Part shown: positions 53,685 through 62,067 of the stretch, one piece after another
Position numbering within the stretch: the first letter of the stretch is position 1
Layout: each line of letters begins with the position of its first letter
Assembly: GCF_003054555.1 (NCBI RefSeq)
Contig: NZ_CP026304.1
Coordinates: forward strand, 806,001 to 870,000
Direction: 5' to 3'
From: Streptomyces lunaelactis
GTDB taxonomy: Bacteria > Actinomycetota > Actinomycetes > Streptomycetales > Streptomycetaceae
DNA: 64,000 nucleotides
Program-made: the position numbers and the translations under genes
Notes under the pieces: generated by a model
Databases searched by the model: none
What the model was told of the DNA's origin: nothing
Seen by the model: only the letters and a program-made list of their open reading frames with translations

Positions 53685-54098
53685 CGTCAGCCTTCCATCT
53701 CGCTGTCCGCGTCTGCCTTGTTTATCCGGCCGGTGAAACCACACGTCCCGGCACCTCCGCTCGACTGGCCGATCCTGCCGCCGTTGCCAGGTCTGGCTTC
53801 CGCGCTCGTGCGGTCGGGCCTGCCGCACGATGGGGGACGGGTTGTCGCACCACGGGGCGGGGGTGTGAGCCATGACCGCCATGGCGTCGTGTCGGAAGCG
53901 GTTGGTAAGTGCGACGATCGTCCGGTGCCCGCGGTTCGATTGCCTGCGCCAGCCCACCTGTCCTCGTTGGAACGACGAATATGTCTTTCCGTATGGGGTG
54001 TTGAGGCCCGCCACCTGCAGGATGTGTGGGTGGGCGAGATCGCTCGCATAGCGCTGCCGCACCGCGCCGGCCCCGTCTGGTCCCGGACGGGTGCGTAG
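53685..54098. other. Upstream region of the asparaginase gene, no gene recognised
   Basis: Leader between the LysR control region and the asparaginase gene. Open frames exist on both strands but none resembles a known protein, and ribosome sites are lacking. One minus-strand ATG at about 54139 follows the conserved control sequence and could start a short leader. Confidence 0.35.
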
Positions 54099-54189
54099 GG
54101 TTTCGTAGCCACGCGACCACTGTGCCGTCACTCGTCTCATTGCTCCAGTGGATGTTTTCGAGTAACAATCGTTAGAGAAAGCGACGATT
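54099..54189 (-). repeat. LysR control-region repeat, copy A (inverted relative to copy B)
   Basis: On the minus strand this 91-bp block aligns with 55387-55476 on the plus strand at roughly three-quarters identity. Shared runs include TCGAAAAC, CAATGA and CGGCACAGTGG. It contains TAACGATTGTTA, a near-palindrome with the T-N11-A form of LysR-type sites, right next to the lysR start. Confidence 0.7.
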
Positions 54190-54191
54190 CT

Positions 54192-55172
54192 TTGGCTGGC
54201 TTCAATTTCGATCTCCACCGGCTCCGCCTTCTGCGGGAGCTCAAGCACCGGGGCACGCTCGCTGCAGTCGCCTCCGCGTTGTCATACAGCCCTTCTTCGG
54301 TCTCCCAGCAGCTCTCGTTGCTGGAGTCGGAGGTCGGGGTCCCGCTCCTTGAGCCCGTGGGCCGACGGGTGCGTCTGACCCCTCAGGCTGAGATCCTGGT
54401 CGCTCACACCGAAGCCGTGCTGGAGCGGCTGGAACAAGCCGAAGTCGACATTGCCGCCTCACTGCGCGAGCTGACCGGCACCCTGCGCATAGCGTCCTTT
54501 CAAACTGCTGCGCTGGCTCTCGTCCCGACGGCACTGACGCTGCTGCGCGATGCCCACCCTCGCCTGCGCATTCAGGTCACCCAGATGGAGCGTGAAGGCG
54601 CGCTATCGGCTCTGCTCGTCCGCGATGTCGACCTGGTCATCGACGTCGAATACCCGGGTGATCCCAGCCCGCGCCCCGCCGAACTCGAGCAGGAGGTCCT
54701 CGGCCAAGAAGCTCTGCACGTAGTCGACCCGGGCGTAGCCAAGGCGACCAAGCCACAGGAGATGCTGCGCATACTGGCCGATCGCCCATGGGTCATGGAA
54801 CCTGAGGGAACGGCCGCCCGCAGCTGGGCGATGACCCTCTGTCGTGGCGCCGGATTCGAACCCGACGTGCGCTACGAGTCGGCCGACCTTCTTCTCCATC
54901 TGCGGCTCGCGGAACAGGGGCATGCCGCCGCACTGCTCCCAGACCTCGTATGGCTGGGTCGGCGGCCGACTATCCCCTTGCGGCCGGATCCCTTCGGTCC
55001 CCGGACGCGCACACTTGTTACCGCCGTACGCCGCGGCAGCAGCCAACACCCCGCCATCCAGGCCGGACGCCGAGCGCTCCTAAGGGCGGTTGACAAACAT
55101 TTCAGCCGCGCGGCAGACGACACGCCGCCATCCTTCCCCGGGGCGGAAGATCCCGCCGCTGTAGAGAACTGA
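54192..55172 (+). CDS. LysR-family transcriptional regulator
   Basis: 326 aa. N-terminal winged helix (LHRLRLLRELKHRGTLAAVA, SYSPSSVSQQLSLLESEVGV) and a type 2 periplasmic-binding effector domain (about 90-300). The TTG at 54192 is the start that gives the full domain. It is divergent from the asparaginase gene, with an inverted-repeat operator-like sequence between. A second, inverted copy of this control region lies beyond its 3' end. Confidence 0.88.
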   Translation: MAGFNFDLHRLRLLRELKHRGTLAAVASALSYSPSSVSQQLSLLESEVGVPLLEPVGRRVRLTPQAEILVAHTEAVLERLEQAEVDIAASLRELTGTLRIASFQTAALALVPTALTLLRDAHPRLRIQVTQMEREGALSALLVRDVDLVIDVEYPGDPSPRPAELEQEVLGQEALHVVDPGVAKATKPQEMLRILADRPWVMEPEGTAARSWAMTLCRGAGFEPDVRYESADLLLHLRLAEQGHAAALLPDLVWLGRRPTIPLRPDPFGPRTRTLVTAVRRGSSQHPAIQAGRRALLRAVDKHFSRAADDTPPSFPGAEDPAAVEN

Positions 55173-55237
55173 TATTCGACGAGCGGTGCTTGAGGGTGAG
55201 TGCGTCGGCGGTCGACCGCGTGGGCACCGACGCACAT

Positions 55238-55267
55238 TTCCTGCTCGGGCAGCTGCCCGAGCAGGAA
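55238..55267. terminator. Perfect 30-bp palindrome after lysR
   Basis: Arms TTCCTGCTCGGGCAG and its exact complement meet with no spacer. It lies 65 bp past the LysR stop, so a factor-independent (I-shaped, no T-run) terminator is likely. A protein-binding or recombination site is the alternative. Confidence 0.55.
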
Positions 55268-55386
55268 CCCGGTGAAGATGTCAGTTGTCAGCCTGCTGAG
55301 CACGCTGAAGCCATCGCGTGGACCTGTCGTACATGCCCGCCCTGGCGGGATCTCCCCGACGAACTGGGCTCATTCCGGACCGCCGC

Positions 55387-55476
55387 AATCATCGGTTTTT
55401 CTAATGATCGACGATCGAAAACGTTCGCTGGAACAATGACAGAAGCTTCGGCACAGTGGGCACGTGCTTCGAAGCC
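55387..55476 (+). repeat. LysR control-region repeat, copy B
   Basis: Plus-strand copy of the block at 54099-54189. It holds TCTAATGATCGACGATCGAAAAC and CTGGAACAATGAC, in which the ATG at 55437 aligns with an ATG in copy A. No convincing gene follows before the response-regulator-like gene at 55759; a lost gene is possible. Confidence 0.65.
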
Positions 55477-55758
55477 TGGGATGCCGCCCTCTTTCCGTGG
55501 CTCGGTCCGCTGCCGCCGTGTTCGCGTTCTTGAGAGATCGCCGCTCCGTCCCTGTACACAAATCAGCAGTCTTCGATGCCCCGGACGGCGGTGAGGCACG
55601 CACGTCCGGGCTCACCGTGCCCAGCCGGGGTCTGACAGGCGCTCTCGAGGAGCAGCTCGCTACCTGCTTTTCGTTTCGGCGGTCCGCCACGGCACGCACC
55701 ATGTCTCTCCCGGCAGCGGTGACGAGTGCCGAAAGCAGCAGGACAAAGGGAACAAGCA
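55477..55758. other. Intergenic stretch before the response-regulator-like gene
   Basis: No gene recognised. It probably holds the promoter of the next gene and decayed coding sequence after copy B. Confidence 0.35.
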
Positions 55759-56433
55759 ATGTACACACAGACGACGTGGCGCATTTGTCCGGACCCGTCG
55801 GCCCGCCCACACGTTCCGGCCCTGGTGTCGGTGGATGAAACCCCAAGTTCGGTATTGGCTATGAGGCTGGACAAAGCCGGTCTCAGTCTCGGCGCCGCTG
55901 TGCGTTGGGGAAGCGTCGCCTCCATGCTGGAACGAAGACCGGCGATGATCCTGCTCGACGCGCACTCGACGGAGGCTGACGGGCTGGTCGGACTCGTCCG
56001 GGCGGCGTCCCTGATCGCCCCCGTTGCCGTCTTGCGGCACAAAGGGCGCGATGCCCTCGCCGCGTTCTCTGCCGGGGCAGTCGATGTTCTCGACCGGCAG
56101 GCACCGGCTGCTGAACTGGCCTGGCGCATCCGTGCGGACCTGAGACGCTGTCCGTCAGTACCGCCGCCCCCTGCGTACCTCCAGCGCACCGCAAGCCAGC
56201 GACTGCTGTTTCACGTGATCGCCCAGGCCCAAGGGCCCGTCTGCTGTCACTATCTGAGACTGCTTTTGGGAACTCCCAGCCTTCCCCTGACACTGCGGGC
56301 ACTGAGGGCCCGGATCCAACGGCTGTTGCCCCACTTCGCCGACCACGGACTGGCACTTGTCGTGGATGGACAGTGGGGACTTGTGACCTACCAGACCCGA
56401 AGCGCAGACGCTCCAGGCCCGAGTCTCCCGTAA
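55759..56433 (+). CDS. Atypical OmpR-type response regulator, orphan
   Basis: 224 aa. The N-terminal receiver-like domain has a degenerate acidic pair (SVDETPS), a central AMILLDAHSTEADG where Asp could accept phosphate, and GAVDVLDRQAPAAELAWRIR in the place of the usual Lys-Pro turn. The C-terminal region (about 145-215; LRLLLGTPSLPLTLRALRAR, HFADHGLALVVDGQWGLVTY) looks like an OmpR-type winged helix. No histidine kinase adjoins it. ATG at 55759 with AAGGGA upstream. Function unknown. Confidence 0.65.
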   Translation: MYTQTTWRICPDPSARPHVPALVSVDETPSSVLAMRLDKAGLSLGAAVRWGSVASMLERRPAMILLDAHSTEADGLVGLVRAASLIAPVAVLRHKGRDALAAFSAGAVDVLDRQAPAAELAWRIRADLRRCPSVPPPPAYLQRTASQRLLFHVIAQAQGPVCCHYLRLLLGTPSLPLTLRALRARIQRLLPHFADHGLALVVDGQWGLVTYQTRSADAPGPSLP

Positions 56434-56440
56434 TCCGCCG

Positions 56441-56640
56441 ATGTCGGCGGAGCTCCCCATGCTTCCCGCATTCATCCGCGCCCACACCGTCGACCTCCCC
56501 GGAGGCGTGCCGGCCCGGATCGCCATCATGCCGACCACCTCCGCCGACGAGTTCATCGGACAACTGCAGACGACGCACCTGGGCCTGCGCACGCGAATGC
56601 TGTGGCTGTGCAACTCGCACAACACCTACGGTGTGTGTCG
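56441..56640 (+). other. Possible gene fragment, unrecognised
   Basis: The frame from 56441 gives MLPAFIRAHTVDLPGGVPAR then ADEFIGQLQTTHLGLRTRML and LWLCNSHNTYGV, which reads like real protein. It then degenerates. It lies 7 bp after the response-regulator gene. The family is not recognised. Confidence 0.3.
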
Positions 56641-57018
56641 TTCCGTCGGGTTGAGGTGTTGGGTGGTTGTGGGGACTGCGCCTGCGGCGTCGGCAAACGC
56701 CGGACTCTTCACGCAGCCCGGCCGGGGTCGTCACAGGTCCGAATCCCCCGGCCTCCAGGAGCTTCGCCGCAGCCGCGTTCCAGGCCAATTAGAAGGTGCC
56801 GGGAGCTGGTTCGGGGCCCTCACGGGCCGAGATCATCCCACGGCGGTTTCTTGCGTACCGGTAGACCCCATGTTCAGTCGTACATCTCCACCAACCTCTC
56901 GCCACGGACCCCGCCACGAACGGATGAAGTTTCCCCTCATTCTCTGAGACCCCTCACCCCGTGATCAGAACGGCCCACGATCGCGGAGACGCTTACTCGG
57001 CTGAGACTGGGCAGTCCT
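56641..57018. other. Region inside the right end of the putative element
   Basis: No gene supported. A minus-strand stretch (AAAAKLLEAGGFGPVTTPAG) looks protein-like but has no start, end or family. Confidence 0.3.
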
Positions 57019-57041
57019 TGAGACAGCCAAGCTGTTCCTAA
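57019..57041 (-). repeat. Right terminal inverted repeat of the putative element
   Basis: On the minus strand TTAGGAACAGCTTGGCTGTCTCA, matching the left end (45187-45213) at TTAGG, CAG, TTG and CTGTCTCA. It stops 4 bp before the dehydrogenase codons resume. Confidence 0.65.
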
Positions 57042-57045
57042 CACC

Positions 57046-57381
57046 GGGAACCACTCGTTGTCGGACCTCAGGCGCGTGCTCACCCCCGAGGGGACGCTCG
57101 TACTCTCCAGCGGAGGCGGCGGTCGCTGGACCGGACCGATGGGTCTCATCGTCAAGGCGCTCGCCGTGTCACCCTTCGTGCGCCAGAAGCTGCGCCCGCT
57201 GGTGGCCACGCCGAGCGCGGAGACCCTGGCCCTTCTCACGGACCTCATCGAATCCGGGCAGGTGACACCCATCATCGACCGGACATACCCGCTGGGCGAG
57301 GCCCCTGAAGCGATGCGATACCTGGAGAAGGGCCACGCCCGCGGAAAGGTCGTCATCACCCCCGATGGCTCAGGGGGTTGA
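57046..57381 (+). pseudogene. Alcohol dehydrogenase/quinone oxidoreductase, C-terminal piece
   Basis: Reads GNHSLSDLRRVLTPEGTLVL and GPMGLIVKALAVSPFVRQKL, ending EAMRYLEKGHARGKVVITP. This is the C-terminal half of MDR dehydrogenases, uninterrupted to the stop at 57379. It begins with the residues expected right after DLVLDLVG, where the middle piece ends at 45187. A TTG at 57058 is its only possible start, so it is not a complete gene. Confidence 0.82.
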
Positions 57382-57621
57382 TCCGGGACGCCGCTTGCCG
57401 AGCTCGCCCACCCAGTACTTCGTACGGTCGAGCCACTCCACGTCGTAGGTGGCGCCGCCGGAACGGCCCAGCGTGGGCGTGGGGGTGCCGCTGCCGCCCC
57501 TCGATGGAGATCTCTCCGCTTTCCAATAGAAACAAATAGGTGTATTCCAGAACCAAGGCGGTGCATGCCCGTCCGCGCCCCGGCGTTGGGCGTCCCGTGT
57601 CCGTCGGCGAAAGGCCGCTTC

Positions 57622-59181
57622 ATGCAAAGAGCAGGCGGATCACCCGGCCCCACACCTCCGCAGTCCTCCGCGGTCGGCGAGAAGGGGCTGAAGGGCGGCG
57701 CGCTGAGTCTCGTCTCCTCCGTGGCCATCGGCCTCGCTTCGACCGCCCCCGCCTACAGCCTGGCCGCCACGCTCGGCTTCATCGTGCTCGCGGTCGGGCT
57801 CCAGTCACCCGTCATCGTGATCCTGGGATTCATCCCGATGCTCTTCATCGCCCACGCCTACAAGTCGATGAACTCCGTCGACGCCGACTGCGGCACGACC
57901 TTCTCCTGGTCCGCGCGGGCCTTCGGACCGCGCACCGGGTGGATGGGCGGCTGGGGCATCATCATCGCCGACATCATCGTGATGGCGAACCTGGCACAGA
58001 TCGCGGGCCAGTACGGATTCCAGCTGGTCGGAGCGGACGGCCTGGCCGAAAGCCGCTGGTGGACGGCGTTCGCGGGCGTCATCTGGATCGCCGTGATGAC
58101 GGCCATCTGCTACATCGGCATCGAAATCTCCGCAGCCCTGCAGAAATGGCTGCTCAGCATCGAGCTCGTCCTCCTCGCCATCCTCTCGATCACGGCGCTG
58201 GTGAAGGCGTACGGCGACAACGCGCCGGCGGAATCGCTGCACGTGGCCGCCTCCTGGTTCAACCCCTTCGAGATCGGCTCCGCCAGCGCCCTGACGCAGG
58301 GCGTCCTGCTGGCCGTCTTCATCTACTGGGGCTGGGACACCGCCGTCGCCGTCAACGAGGAGACCGCCGACCGCGAGCGCACCCCCGGCCGCGCCGCCGT
58401 CATCTCCACCGTCCTGCTGCTCCTCATCTACCTCCTGGTGACCACCTCGGCGCAGGCGTTCGCCGGCATCGGAGAGACGGGCATCGGCCTGGCCAACCCC
58501 GACAACGCGGGCGACGTCCTGGGCAGCTTCGGTGACGAAGTGTTCGGCACTGAGGGATTCGGTGAGTTCCTGGTGAAAATGCTGTTCCTGATGGTGCTGA
58601 CCTCGGCCGCAGCGTCCACGCAGACCACCATTCTGCCGACCGCCCGCACCACCTTCTCGATGGCCACACACAAGGCGCTCCCCTCGGTCTTCGCGCGTGT
58701 CCACCCGCGCTTCCTGACCCCGACCTGGTCCACGGTCGCCATGGGTCTGGCGTCGATCGCCTTCTACGTCGGCCTCACGGCCATCAGCGGCAATGTCCTG
58801 GAGGACTCCATCGCCTCGGTCGGCCTGGCCATCGCGTTCTACTACGGGCTGACGGGCTTCGCCTGCGTCTGGTACTTCCGCAAGATCCTCACCCGCAGCG
58901 TCCGCGACCTGTTCATGAAGGGCGTTTTTCCTCTGCTCGGCGCCCTGATGCTGCTGGGGCTCTTCTGTTACGCGGCCTTCCACGTCTACTCGGACCCGGA
59001 GTACGGCACCACCATCATCGATCTGCCATGGCTCGGCGAGACCGGCGGTGTGTCCGTCATCGGCATCGGTGCCCTGGTGCTCGGTGGCGTCCTGATGCTC
59101 ATTCAGCGGGTGGTGCAGGGCTCCTGGTTCCGCAACCCTGACGTCCCTGTCGGCGCAGCGTCCAAGTCCTCGCCGCGGTAG
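57622..59181 (+). CDS. APC-family amino acid permease
   Basis: 519 aa with about 12 membrane segments, the first being GGALSLVSSVAIGLASTAPA (APC glycine-rich break) and a later VFIYWGWDTAVAVNEETADR. The ATG at 57622 has AAAGG 8 bp upstream. Substrate unknown. Isolated: broken dehydrogenase to the left and the contractile-injection locus to the right. A distant relative of the permease at 39859. Confidence 0.9.
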   Translation: MQRAGGSPGPTPPQSSAVGEKGLKGGALSLVSSVAIGLASTAPAYSLAATLGFIVLAVGLQSPVIVILGFIPMLFIAHAYKSMNSVDADCGTTFSWSARAFGPRTGWMGGWGIIIADIIVMANLAQIAGQYGFQLVGADGLAESRWWTAFAGVIWIAVMTAICYIGIEISAALQKWLLSIELVLLAILSITALVKAYGDNAPAESLHVAASWFNPFEIGSASALTQGVLLAVFIYWGWDTAVAVNEETADRERTPGRAAVISTVLLLLIYLLVTTSAQAFAGIGETGIGLANPDNAGDVLGSFGDEVFGTEGFGEFLVKMLFLMVLTSAAASTQTTILPTARTTFSMATHKALPSVFARVHPRFLTPTWSTVAMGLASIAFYVGLTAISGNVLEDSIASVGLAIAFYYGLTGFACVWYFRKILTRSVRDLFMKGVFPLLGALMLLGLFCYAAFHVYSDPEYGTTIIDLPWLGETGGVSVIGIGALVLGGVLMLIQRVVQGSWFRNPDVPVGAASKSSPR

Positions 59182-59633
59182 GCCGGTTCGAGCAGGGGCA
59201 CCGCAGCAGCCAAATGGCCTATTTTTCGCCAACAGGACACAAGGCGGCGCGCCGCCGTCGAGTGCATTCGGCTTATTCCCCACCCCTGATCGCACTTTTC
59301 TGTGAAGCGATCGTGAACTCATCTCCACATTCGGCCATTGATATCCCTCCGACCACGTCAAATCACCCCTGATCGCTGCCGTCGGCGATGATTGCCGGAT
59401 GACTGAATCGCTCCCTTGACCCGCCCTTGGGGCACAAACGAGACTCCCCAGAGGCACTCATGCATCAGGAGCCACAAGCGCAGGCACATGCCGATGGCCC
59501 TGCGAGACCAGAAATCGCACGGGGTGTGTGACGGGGGATTTCAGTGAAGAGCGCGTACGCATGCGCAACGCATACGCGTGGTTTCTCCACCTCCCCTCCT
59601 CATCTCTTGGTGCGCGAAGGGAATGGAGGGGGA
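59182..59633. other. Promoter region of the contractile injection system locus
   Basis: 450 bp without a gene, more A/T-rich than the surroundings at about 59210-59420. An inverted repeat CGCGTACGC-9 bp-GCATACGCG at about 59550-59577 precedes the sheath gene. Likely contains the main promoter of the locus; no defined operator was recognised. Confidence 0.4.
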
Positions 59634-61484
59634 ATGCCGACGCACATGGGCTATCCCGGCGTATACATCGAAGAACTTCCCAGCAGCATCCGTACCATCG
59701 CCTCCGTCACCACCTCGGTGACCGCGTTCGTGGGGCACACCCGCCGGGGTCCGCTCAATCGACCCGTGCGGGTCACCAGCTTCGCGGACTTCGAGCGACG
59801 CTTCGGCGGACTCACCTCACAGAGCGCTGTCAGCTATGCGGTGCACCAGTTCTTCGGCAACGGCGGCACGGTCGCGGTGATCGTCCGCGTGGCCAAGGCC
59901 GGCACCGGTGAGGAAGCGTGCGTCACGCTCAACTCCACCGAGGGGCACAGCGAGTGCCCGGTGCTGGAGGTGCACGCCAAGGAGCCCGGCGTCTGGGGCT
60001 CGGGCCTGCGGGTGACCGTCGACCACGACACCCCGACCCCGGACAGGACCTTCAACCTCCAGATCCTCGACGCGCGTGGCGGAGCCCGCGAATCCTTCAC
60101 CGGCCTGTCGATGAACTCCGGCCACGGCCGCTTCGTGGAGACGGTCGTGGGCGCCGGCTCCTCGCTGGTCCGCGTGAAGGCACTCGAGGAGGACCGGCCC
60201 GACCCCTCGGGCACGGTCTCCAAGCCCTTCTCGGCCGAACTGCCGGACCTGGCTGTCGAGTTGAAGGTCAAGATCGGCGATGTGGAGCGTGAGTTCACGC
60301 TCTACGAGCCCGACCACGACGGCGAGCCGCCGGCCAACGTCACCGAGCTCGCCCTGCTGCTCGAGCGCAAGCTGCGCGCGCTGCCCGACGCCCCCGGCAA
60401 GCACGCCTTCGCCGGCGCCGAGGTCACCGCCTTCGGCCGGCGTCTCCAGGTCGTCGCCGGGTCCGTCGACCCCGACGACGTGGTGCGCTTCGTCGGCGAG
60501 TGCGCCAACGACCTGGGTCTGGAAGCCTCCGTCAACCCGCCCGTCTTCCCGCTTCAGGGCGGCAAGGACGGCGACCCGCCCGGGCCGCGCGACCTCATCG
60601 GCAGCGAGGCCCGCAAGACCGGCGTCCAGGCGCTGCGCGACGTGGACGACGTCAACCTGCTCGCCCTGCCGGAGCTTTCGGCCTACGAGTCGACCGAGGA
60701 CATGGTCACCGTGCTGTCCGCGGCCGAGCAGCTGTGCCGGGAACGGCGGATCTTCCTGCTCGTCGACTCGCCCTCCACCTGGGGCAGCGTGGATGCCGCA
60801 CGGGCCGGGATCGGCGCGTTCGAGCCCGTACGCAGCAACCACGCGGGGCTGTACTTCCCGCATCTGCAGCTCACCGACCCGCTGACCGGACGGCTGCGTT
60901 CCTTCCCGCCCTCGGGCGCCATCGCCGGCGTCATCGCCCGTACCGACGGCGAGCGCGGTGTCTGGAAGGCGCCGGCCGGGACCGAGGCGCGGCTTGCCGG
61001 TGTGCGGTCGCTGACGGTCAGGCTGACCGACCGGGAGAACGGTCTGCTCAATCCGCTGGGCGTGAACTGCCTTCGCACCTTCCCCGTGGTGGGTCCGCTG
61101 ATCTGGGGGGCGCGCACGCTCGAGGGTGCCGACGCGCTCGACAGCGAGTGGAAGTACGTACCGGTGCGGCGGCTCGCGCTGCATGTCGAGGAGAGCCTGC
61201 ACCGCGGTCTGCAGTGGGTCGTTTTCGAGCCGAACAGCGAGCAGTTGTGGCAGCAGATCCGGCTGAAGGCATCGGCGTATCTCAACGACCTGTTCCGGCA
61301 GGGCGCGTTCAAGGGCGGCACGCCGCGCGAAGCGTACTTCGTCAAGTGCGACAAGGACACCACCACCGACGCCGATATCGACGCCGGAGTGGTCAATGTC
61401 GTGATCGGCATCGCGCCGGTGAAGCCTGCTGAGTTTGTGATCGTCAAGATCCAGCAGGTGGCCGGGCAGTTCGACCTCTCGTAA
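59634..61484 (+). CDS. Contractile injection system sheath protein
   Basis: 616 aa. Phage tail sheath family: N-terminal GYPGVYIEELPSSIRTIASV (sheath handshake strand), SFADFERRFGGLTSQSAVSY, and C-terminal YVPVRRLALHVEESLHRGLQ with LNDLFRQGAFKGGTPREAYF, the conserved subtilisin-like sheath core. The ATG at 59634 follows GGAGGGG; the open frame starts at 59544. First gene of a plus-strand cluster with tube protein next. Cytoplasmic assembly that contracts to drive the inner tube. Confidence 0.95.
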   Translation: MPTHMGYPGVYIEELPSSIRTIASVTTSVTAFVGHTRRGPLNRPVRVTSFADFERRFGGLTSQSAVSYAVHQFFGNGGTVAVIVRVAKAGTGEEACVTLNSTEGHSECPVLEVHAKEPGVWGSGLRVTVDHDTPTPDRTFNLQILDARGGARESFTGLSMNSGHGRFVETVVGAGSSLVRVKALEEDRPDPSGTVSKPFSAELPDLAVELKVKIGDVEREFTLYEPDHDGEPPANVTELALLLERKLRALPDAPGKHAFAGAEVTAFGRRLQVVAGSVDPDDVVRFVGECANDLGLEASVNPPVFPLQGGKDGDPPGPRDLIGSEARKTGVQALRDVDDVNLLALPELSAYESTEDMVTVLSAAEQLCRERRIFLLVDSPSTWGSVDAARAGIGAFEPVRSNHAGLYFPHLQLTDPLTGRLRSFPPSGAIAGVIARTDGERGVWKAPAGTEARLAGVRSLTVRLTDRENGLLNPLGVNCLRTFPVVGPLIWGARTLEGADALDSEWKYVPVRRLALHVEESLHRGLQWVVFEPNSEQLWQQIRLKASAYLNDLFRQGAFKGGTPREAYFVKCDKDTTTDADIDAGVVNVVIGIAPVKPAEFVIVKIQQVAGQFDLS

Positions 61485-61513
61485 CCCAAGGAAAAGGAAC
61501 ACGAAGGAAACCG

Positions 61514-62038
61514 ATGGCTGAGTTCCAGATAAACGCCCATCGCTTCGACCCCTACAAGAATTTCAAGTTCCTGGTCCTCTGGGACGGTCGAACGGTCGCG
61601 GGCATCAGCAAGATCAGTCCCCTGAAGCGCACCACCGAGGTGGTCAAGCACCGTCACGGCGGTGACCCGAGCTCGCCGCGCAAGTCGCCGGGACGCTCCG
61701 AGTTCGAGGGCGTCACGCTCGAGCGCGGTGTCACCCACGACCCGGAGTTCGACCGCTGGGCCAACAAGGTGTGGCAGGTCGGCGCCGGGCTCGGCTCCGA
61801 GGTCTCGCTGCGGGACTTCCGCAAGGACATCATCATCCAGGTCCTCAACGAGGCCGGGCAGGTGGCCGTATCGCACAAGCTCTACCGCGCCTGGGTGAGC
61901 GAGTACCAGGTGCTCGGCGAGCTCGACGCCAACGCCAACGCCGTCGCCATTCAGAGCGTCAAGCTCGAGTGCGAGGGCTGGGAGCGGGACTACGAGGTGG
62001 AGGAGCCGGTCGAGCCCTCCTTCACCCATCCCGCCTGA
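61514..62038 (+). CDS. Contractile injection system inner tube protein
   Basis: 174 aa, T4 gp19-like tail-tube family (FDPYKNFKFLVLWDGRTVAG; SPLKRTTEVVKHRHGGDPSS; EGVTLERGVTHDPEFDRWAN). It forms the Hcp-like hexamer rings inside the sheath. 29 bp after the sheath gene; AAGGAAAC upstream of the ATG. Confidence 0.94.
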   Translation: MAEFQINAHRFDPYKNFKFLVLWDGRTVAGISKISPLKRTTEVVKHRHGGDPSSPRKSPGRSEFEGVTLERGVTHDPEFDRWANKVWQVGAGLGSEVSLRDFRKDIIIQVLNEAGQVAVSHKLYRAWVSEYQVLGELDANANAVAIQSVKLECEGWERDYEVEEPVEPSFTHPA

Positions 62039-62067
62039 GCGCTGTCAGTGCACCGGAGGAATGAGGG

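Larger units (their letters stand above)
45187..57041. mobile_element. Putative decayed recombinase-encoded element interrupting a dehydrogenase gene
   Basis: About 11.86 kb between imperfect inverted repeats, inserted exactly between a Val-Gly codon pair (left) and Gly-Asn-His-Ser-Leu codons (right) of an alcohol dehydrogenase gene. The left end carries a tyrosine recombinase gene and a truncated second recombinase. The interior is a mosaic of cargo genes and fragments of other mobile elements. Two G's at the junction may be duplicated (GTGGG and GGGAAC). Boundaries and unity of the element are inferred. Confidence 0.6.

Noticed and set aside
53556..54098. 180-codon plus-strand frame
   Set aside because: Antisense to the asparaginase start and its leader; no motif or ribosome site.
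55464..55838. 124-codon plus-strand frame overlapping the response regulator start
   Set aside because: No homology, and a better-supported gene begins at 55759.
57370..57627. Minus-strand frame ending in TYDVEWLDRTKYWVGELGKR
   Set aside because: The last 30 residues look protein-like and could be a gene end, but no family was recognised and the N-terminal part overlaps the permease promoter.
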